Source of the DNA: Paenibacillus sp. LHD-38
GTDB taxonomy: Bacteria; Bacillota; Bacilli; Paenibacillales; Paenibacillaceae
Length of the DNA stretch: 34,548 bases
Assembly: GCF_031157315.1 (NCBI RefSeq)
Contig: NZ_JAVIFU010000058.1
Coordinates: 1 to 34,548 of the forward strand
Direction of reading: 5' to 3'
Part shown: positions 32,126 to 34,548 of the stretch, one piece after another
Layout: each line of letters opens with the position of its first letter
Numbering within the stretch: position 1 is the stretch's first letter
Translations under genes and position numbers: made by a program
The notes under the pieces: generated by a model
What the model was told of the DNA's origin: nothing
What the model saw: the letters and a program-made list of their open reading frames with translations, nothing else
Databases searched by the model: none

Positions 32126-33106
32126 CTAGCGGTAGCTAGAGACGGGAACGAGCCTGTAGGTTGGTTTTCCTCCGGGTTTTGAATGCTTGGTAATTGTACG
32201 GATGCGGCCGACACGCGTGATGTCGGTTGCTCCTTTGCTGTTTTTCGTTATCGTCAGCTTCAGTATCATGGCGCGAGTGGTATGCTTATTATTGAAAATC
32301 TTTGGAGATAGGAAATTGCCTAGCGAATAAGCCGCAACTCTCGTTTTGGTTACGCCATACTTGTCCTTCACCTTTCTTTTAACGACGGGCTGCAAGACAT
32401 GAGGGTGAGCGCCTAGAATGGCGTTAGCCCCGTGTTTGAAGCAAAGGTCAACCAATCGCATTTGCGTTTTGTTCTGTGTGAGTCTGAACTCCCGTCCAAA
32501 ATGGAGACAGACGATGACAAAATCGCATTTCTTTTTGATGCGGTTAATATCGGCTGCTATTTTTTTGGACTGAATCCGGTTAACCAGATAGGATTTGGCA
32601 ACAGGCATTCTATTCGTTCCGTACGTATAGGATAGAATACCGATATCGATGCCTTTGACGCGCATAATTAATAAGCGTTTAGCCTCTTTTTGCGAGCGTG
32701 CGGTGCCTGTATGCTTAAGGCCGTGCCGGTCAAGGACGTTCAACGTGCGCTTGATGCCGTATTCGCCCCCGTCGGCACAATGATTATTGGCTGTCGTCAT
32801 GACATCGAAGCCGGTATGCTTAAGTGTCGAAGCAAGCTCGTCTGGGCAATTGAACATCGGATAGCCGGTGCGCTTGCTGCGTCGTTCGTATCGGCCGAGT
32901 CGACTCGGATTGCCGCCGAACCAAGGCGTCCCGGAGAAAGTCGTCTCCAAATTACCGATCAATAAATCGTTATTTTTTAGATGGGGTGCAACTCCTGCAA
33001 ATATCGAACCGAAAGAATATTGATTCTTTTTGGATATTCTTGCGGAGTCGATAATCTTATTTTTCATGAGTAAATCCCCGACAGCTCCAATCGTGATCGT
33101 AGTCAA
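32126..33106 (-). CDS. CapA-family (PgsA-like) putative metallophosphatase
   Basis: 326 residues of the CapA family, a metallophosphoesterase-like fold linked to poly-gamma-glutamate capsule synthesis, though many members are uncharacterised. Motifs in order: GAVGDLLM (7-14), GNLETTFSG (51-59), TANNHCADGGEYG (105-117), CLHFGREF (about 200-207), GAHPHVLQP (about 231-239) and YSLGNF. No signal peptide or membrane anchor is seen, unlike typical capsule CapA, so it is probably cytoplasmic or serves another process. TTG start with AGAGGTGA just upstream. No capB or capC nearby. The basic C-terminus (KKCDF, KRKVKDKYG, many Lys/Arg) is notable. Confidence 0.87.
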   Translation of the reverse strand: MTTITIGAVGDLLMKNKIIDSARISKKNQYSFGSIFAGVAPHLKNNDLLIGNLETTFSGTPWFGGNPSRLGRYERRSKRTGYPMFNCPDELASTLKHTGFDVMTTANNHCADGGEYGIKRTLNVLDRHGLKHTGTARSQKEAKRLLIMRVKGIDIGILSYTYGTNRMPVAKSYLVNRIQSKKIAADINRIKKKCDFVIVCLHFGREFRLTQNKTQMRLVDLCFKHGANAILGAHPHVLQPVVKRKVKDKYGVTKTRVAAYSLGNFLSPKIFNNKHTTRAMILKLTITKNSKGATDITRVGRIRTITKHSKPGGKPTYRLVPVSSYR

Positions 33107-33208
33107 TATCTCACCTCTTCTTGTAAGAATGTATTACTTTATTCGTGCCTACAGGTGATGCGCTCGGTATGTGCCTAGGGGCTAATAAAACTAATAAGGA
33201 GTCGTGCC

Positions 33209-33874
33209 ATGAACGGATACTCTATGAAACAAGTTGGGAATAGTCACTCGTCAAGGAACGCTACCATTGAGGTCATCGGGGAAGGGACGGCAGCAGCGCC
33301 CGCCGATCGAGCGATCGTCGTACTCGGGGCTGTGACGGAGGGCGCGGATTTGCGTCCAATTCAAGCTGAAAATGCCAATATCATCACAGCAGTCATTGGA
33401 TCATTGCTGAGACTGGGCATACCGCGCGACAAGCTGCAGACGCAGGAGTATCGCGTTGACACCATGTATGATTTTGTGGATGGAAAACAAATATTCCGAG
33501 GTTATCAGGTAACCAACTTGCTTCAGGTGACGGTAGATCAAGTCGATCAAACGGGGACTGTTGTGGATACGGCCGTTAGCAGCGGCGCCAACCATGTATC
33601 CAGCATCAGGCTTACGACTGCTAGGCCTGATATTTACGAGCATCAAGCTTTATCGCTTGCTGTGCGTGACGCTGCGCAAAGGGCGCTGACGATTGCTAAT
33701 ACAATCGGTGTCGTTTTAGCCAATGTGCCGCTCGAAGTGCAACAGCTGCCGCTATCTGGAGGGCCCGTCCCGATGTTTAAAGCAGCGGCATTCGCTGACA
33801 GCGCGGTTACGCCAATCGAGCCGGGGGCTTTATCGGTCAAAGCTTCCGTCCGAGCCGTATATGCTATTTTGTAA
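33209..33874 (+). CDS. SIMPL domain (DUF541) protein
   Basis: 221 residues of the SIMPL/DUF541 family: EVIGEGTAAAPADRAIVVLGAV (about 22-43), the helix IQAENANIITAVIGSLLRLGI, then QTQEYRVDTMYDF and GYQVTNLLQVTVDQVD (about 98-113), and a C-terminal VKASVRAVYAIL. No signal peptide, although many SIMPL proteins are secreted. Function not known; some relatives aid stress survival. AAGGAG lies ten bases before the ATG. Divergent from the CapA-family gene and followed by a terminator hairpin. Confidence 0.88.
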   Translation: MNGYSMKQVGNSHSSRNATIEVIGEGTAAAPADRAIVVLGAVTEGADLRPIQAENANIITAVIGSLLRLGIPRDKLQTQEYRVDTMYDFVDGKQIFRGYQVTNLLQVTVDQVDQTGTVVDTAVSSGANHVSSIRLTTARPDIYEHQALSLAVRDAAQRALTIANTIGVVLANVPLEVQQLPLSGGPVPMFKAAAFADSAVTPIEPGALSVKASVRAVYAIL

Positions 33875-33922
33875 GAGTGCTGCACCACATTCCACGATGA
33901 TCGTTTGGTCGGAGTTAAAAGG

Positions 33923-33958
33923 AAAGAGCCTCTGGCCGTTAGGCCACAGAGGCTCTTT
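33923..33958 (+). terminator. Terminator hairpin after the SIMPL gene
   Basis: AAAGAGCCTCTG (33923-33934) pairs with CAGAGGCTCTTT (33947-33958), with an inner GGCC-type stem. The sequence GGCTCTTTGC at the 3' arm is the same as in the hairpin at 32043-32052. Confidence 0.75.
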
Positions 33959-34152
33959 GCTTTAATGTTGAACTTTTAAGTTCCGTTAACGATGTTTTCA
34001 AATTTCTATTCTGTCCAGCTGCTGGATTGCGTTTTGAAATTACTCCTCGTATTTTGCTTGCTTATCCATTTGTGCCTCGGCCCAATAGAAAACAAGTATA
34101 TTTGTTGATGAATAAATACGTGCATTCTAAATGATCGAGGAATTTAAGCATC
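33959..34152. other. Non-coding stretch between the SIMPL gene and the tRNA terminator
   Basis: The region 33875-34278 holds no convincing gene. Apart from the two terminators it contains a composite inverted repeat: TCCAGC-T-GCTGGA (34014-34026) nested inside TTTCAAA (33996-34002) / TTTGAAA (34033-34039). I see no ribosome site or long frame. It could be a small RNA or simply a structured spacer. Confidence 0.35.
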
Positions 34153-34203
34153 AAAAAAACCACTTCCTATCATGAATTTAATATCATGACTATAAAGTGG
34201 TTT
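34150..34203 (-). terminator. Terminator of the tRNA-Leu gene (minus strand)
   Basis: On the minus strand AAACCACTT (34203-34195) pairs with AAGTGGTTT (34165-34157), followed by four more T (34156-34153). The loop contains a second small inverted repeat (CATGATAT/ATTCATGAT). It lies about 75 bases downstream of the tRNA 3' end. Confidence 0.75.
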
Positions 34204-34278
34204 GAATTTATAAGTTGATTTCTAATATTGACCACTAGATTAAATATCGTCTAGAATAGTCATAAATGCTAATAAGGA

Positions 34279-34362
34279 TGCGGTCGAGAGGACTCGAACC
34301 TCCACGGCTGTTACACCACTAGAACCTGAATCTAGCGCGTCTGCCAATTCCGCCACGACCGC
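34279..34362 (-). tRNA. tRNA-Leu (anticodon CAG)
   Basis: The minus strand folds as a class II tRNA: acceptor arms GCGGTCG/CGACCGC, D-arm region GTGGCGGAATTGGCAGACGC, anticodon stem CTAGA/TCTAG with loop TTCAGGT (anticodon CAG), a variable arm, and the T-arm GGTTCGAGTCC. Discriminator base A is the complement of 34279. CCA is not encoded. It decodes CUG. It is a single tRNA with its own promoter and terminator, and the right IS end lies about 70 bases upstream. Confidence 0.96.
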
Positions 34363-34384
34363 ATAACTTGTTTCAACAGTAGAC

Positions 34385-34414
34385 ATCTTATCATGAGTAT
34401 GATGGAATTGTCAA
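34385..34414 (-). promoter_or_regulatory. Promoter of tRNA-Leu
   Basis: On the minus strand TTGACA (34414-34409) and TAAGAT (34390-34385) are separated by 18 bases, and the tRNA starts 22 bases after the -10. The -35 is exactly 16 bases from the right IS end. Confidence 0.75.
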
Positions 34415-34430
34415 CATTATCTTATAAAAA

Positions 34431-34548
34431 TGTTGTTCTTCTGTGATAATGTCATCCCATAACTGTTCTGAGATAATGTCACTATGGGACAGGAGACAAT
34501 TACATTGAGCAGAGAAGAAATGAAGAAGGTACTTGTGGTGGGGAAAAT
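34431..34548 (+). mobile_element. End of an insertion sequence, right copy
   Basis: Exact inverted copy of positions 1-118. The outer end is TGTTGTTCTTCTG at 34431. Two direct repeats GATAATGTCA are at 34445-34454 and 34472-34481, 27 bases apart, followed by AGGAGA and the transposase start. The remainder of the element is beyond the window. The paired, outward-reading copies may bracket a 34.3-kb segment, or the window may simply be a contig that stops at a repeat. Confidence 0.75.
34505..34548 (+). CDS. Transposase, N-terminal 14 codons only (right IS copy)
   Basis: TTG at 34505 with AGGAGA (34491-34496) eight bases upstream, reading MSREEMKKVLVVGK to the window edge. Identical to the left copy. 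Family resemblance (ISNCY/IS1202-type transposase start) is from recall and is weak on 14 residues. Confidence 0.55.
   Translation, partial: MSREEMKKVLVVGK

Noticed and set aside
1..34548. Circular plasmid or phage contig with overlapping ends
   Set aside because: The identical ends are inverted, not direct, and no replication, partition, capsid or tail genes are present.

Overview
The window looks like Paenibacillus or a close relative (Bacillota). The evidence is strong AGGAGG ribosome sites, frequent GTG and TTG starts, an 'AraC plus sensor' regulator of the Paenibacillus type, homologues of Bacillus subtilis lplABC/yetA/yesU/yesZ, ykvI and yhaON, and a solo tRNA-Leu. No gene gives a species name.

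Layout: (1) The window begins and ends in the same 118-bp sequence in inverted orientation. Each copy is the end of an insertion sequence whose transposase starts there and reads out of the window. (2) 197-2765 is a three-gene ABC-2 exporter operon with a near-consensus promoter, followed at 2866 by an HPr kinase-like gene with altered catalytic positions. (3) 3920-6017 is a compact housekeeping-type run: a GyrI-like effector-binding protein, a membrane protein, a PhzF-family isomerase and a DUF2164 protein. (4) 6028-19098 is a pectin (rhamnogalacturonan) utilisation locus: a GH42 beta-galactosidase on the minus strand, then two ABC permeases, a substrate-binding lipoprotein, a membrane-anchored AraC sensor-regulator, a YetA/PcRGLX-type lyase (PL26-like), a YesU-like DUF1961 protein and a leaderless beta-propeller protein related to PL11 lyases. 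(5) 19271-21326 holds a second AraC regulator and a membrane GGDEF protein. (6) 21457-27237 is an operon of a GT4 glycosyltransferase and a YhaO/YhaN (SbcD/SbcC-like) nuclease-ATPase pair. (7) 27243-33874 is a mixed region: YkvI-like transporter, a broken ArsB/NhaD-type gene, a lipoprotein, xpt, two small unknown proteins, a CapA-family protein and a SIMPL-domain protein. (8) A tRNA-Leu(CAG) on the minus strand sits just inside the right IS end.

How the parts fit: in the pectin locus the lipoprotein and permeases would bring in rhamnogalacturonan oligosaccharides, energised by an ATPase encoded elsewhere since none is here. The leaderless lyase, DUF1961 protein, propeller protein and GH42 enzyme would break them down in the cytoplasm. 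The strongest regulatory signal I found is a roughly 23-bp motif (core GTCT[G/C]ATTG) present three times, upstream of the GH42 gene, the permease operon and the lyase operon. In each place it sits 29-30 nt from a -10-like hexamer, which makes it the likely operator of the AraC sensor encoded inside the locus.

I did not find a CRISPR array, phage genes, or a defence system that I would defend as new. The most unusual observations are the three-copy operator, the two IS ends that each lie exactly 16 nt upstream of a TTGACA hexamer, the altered HprK paralogue, the AraC protein with a transthyretin-like C-terminal half, and the leaderless PL11-like propeller.
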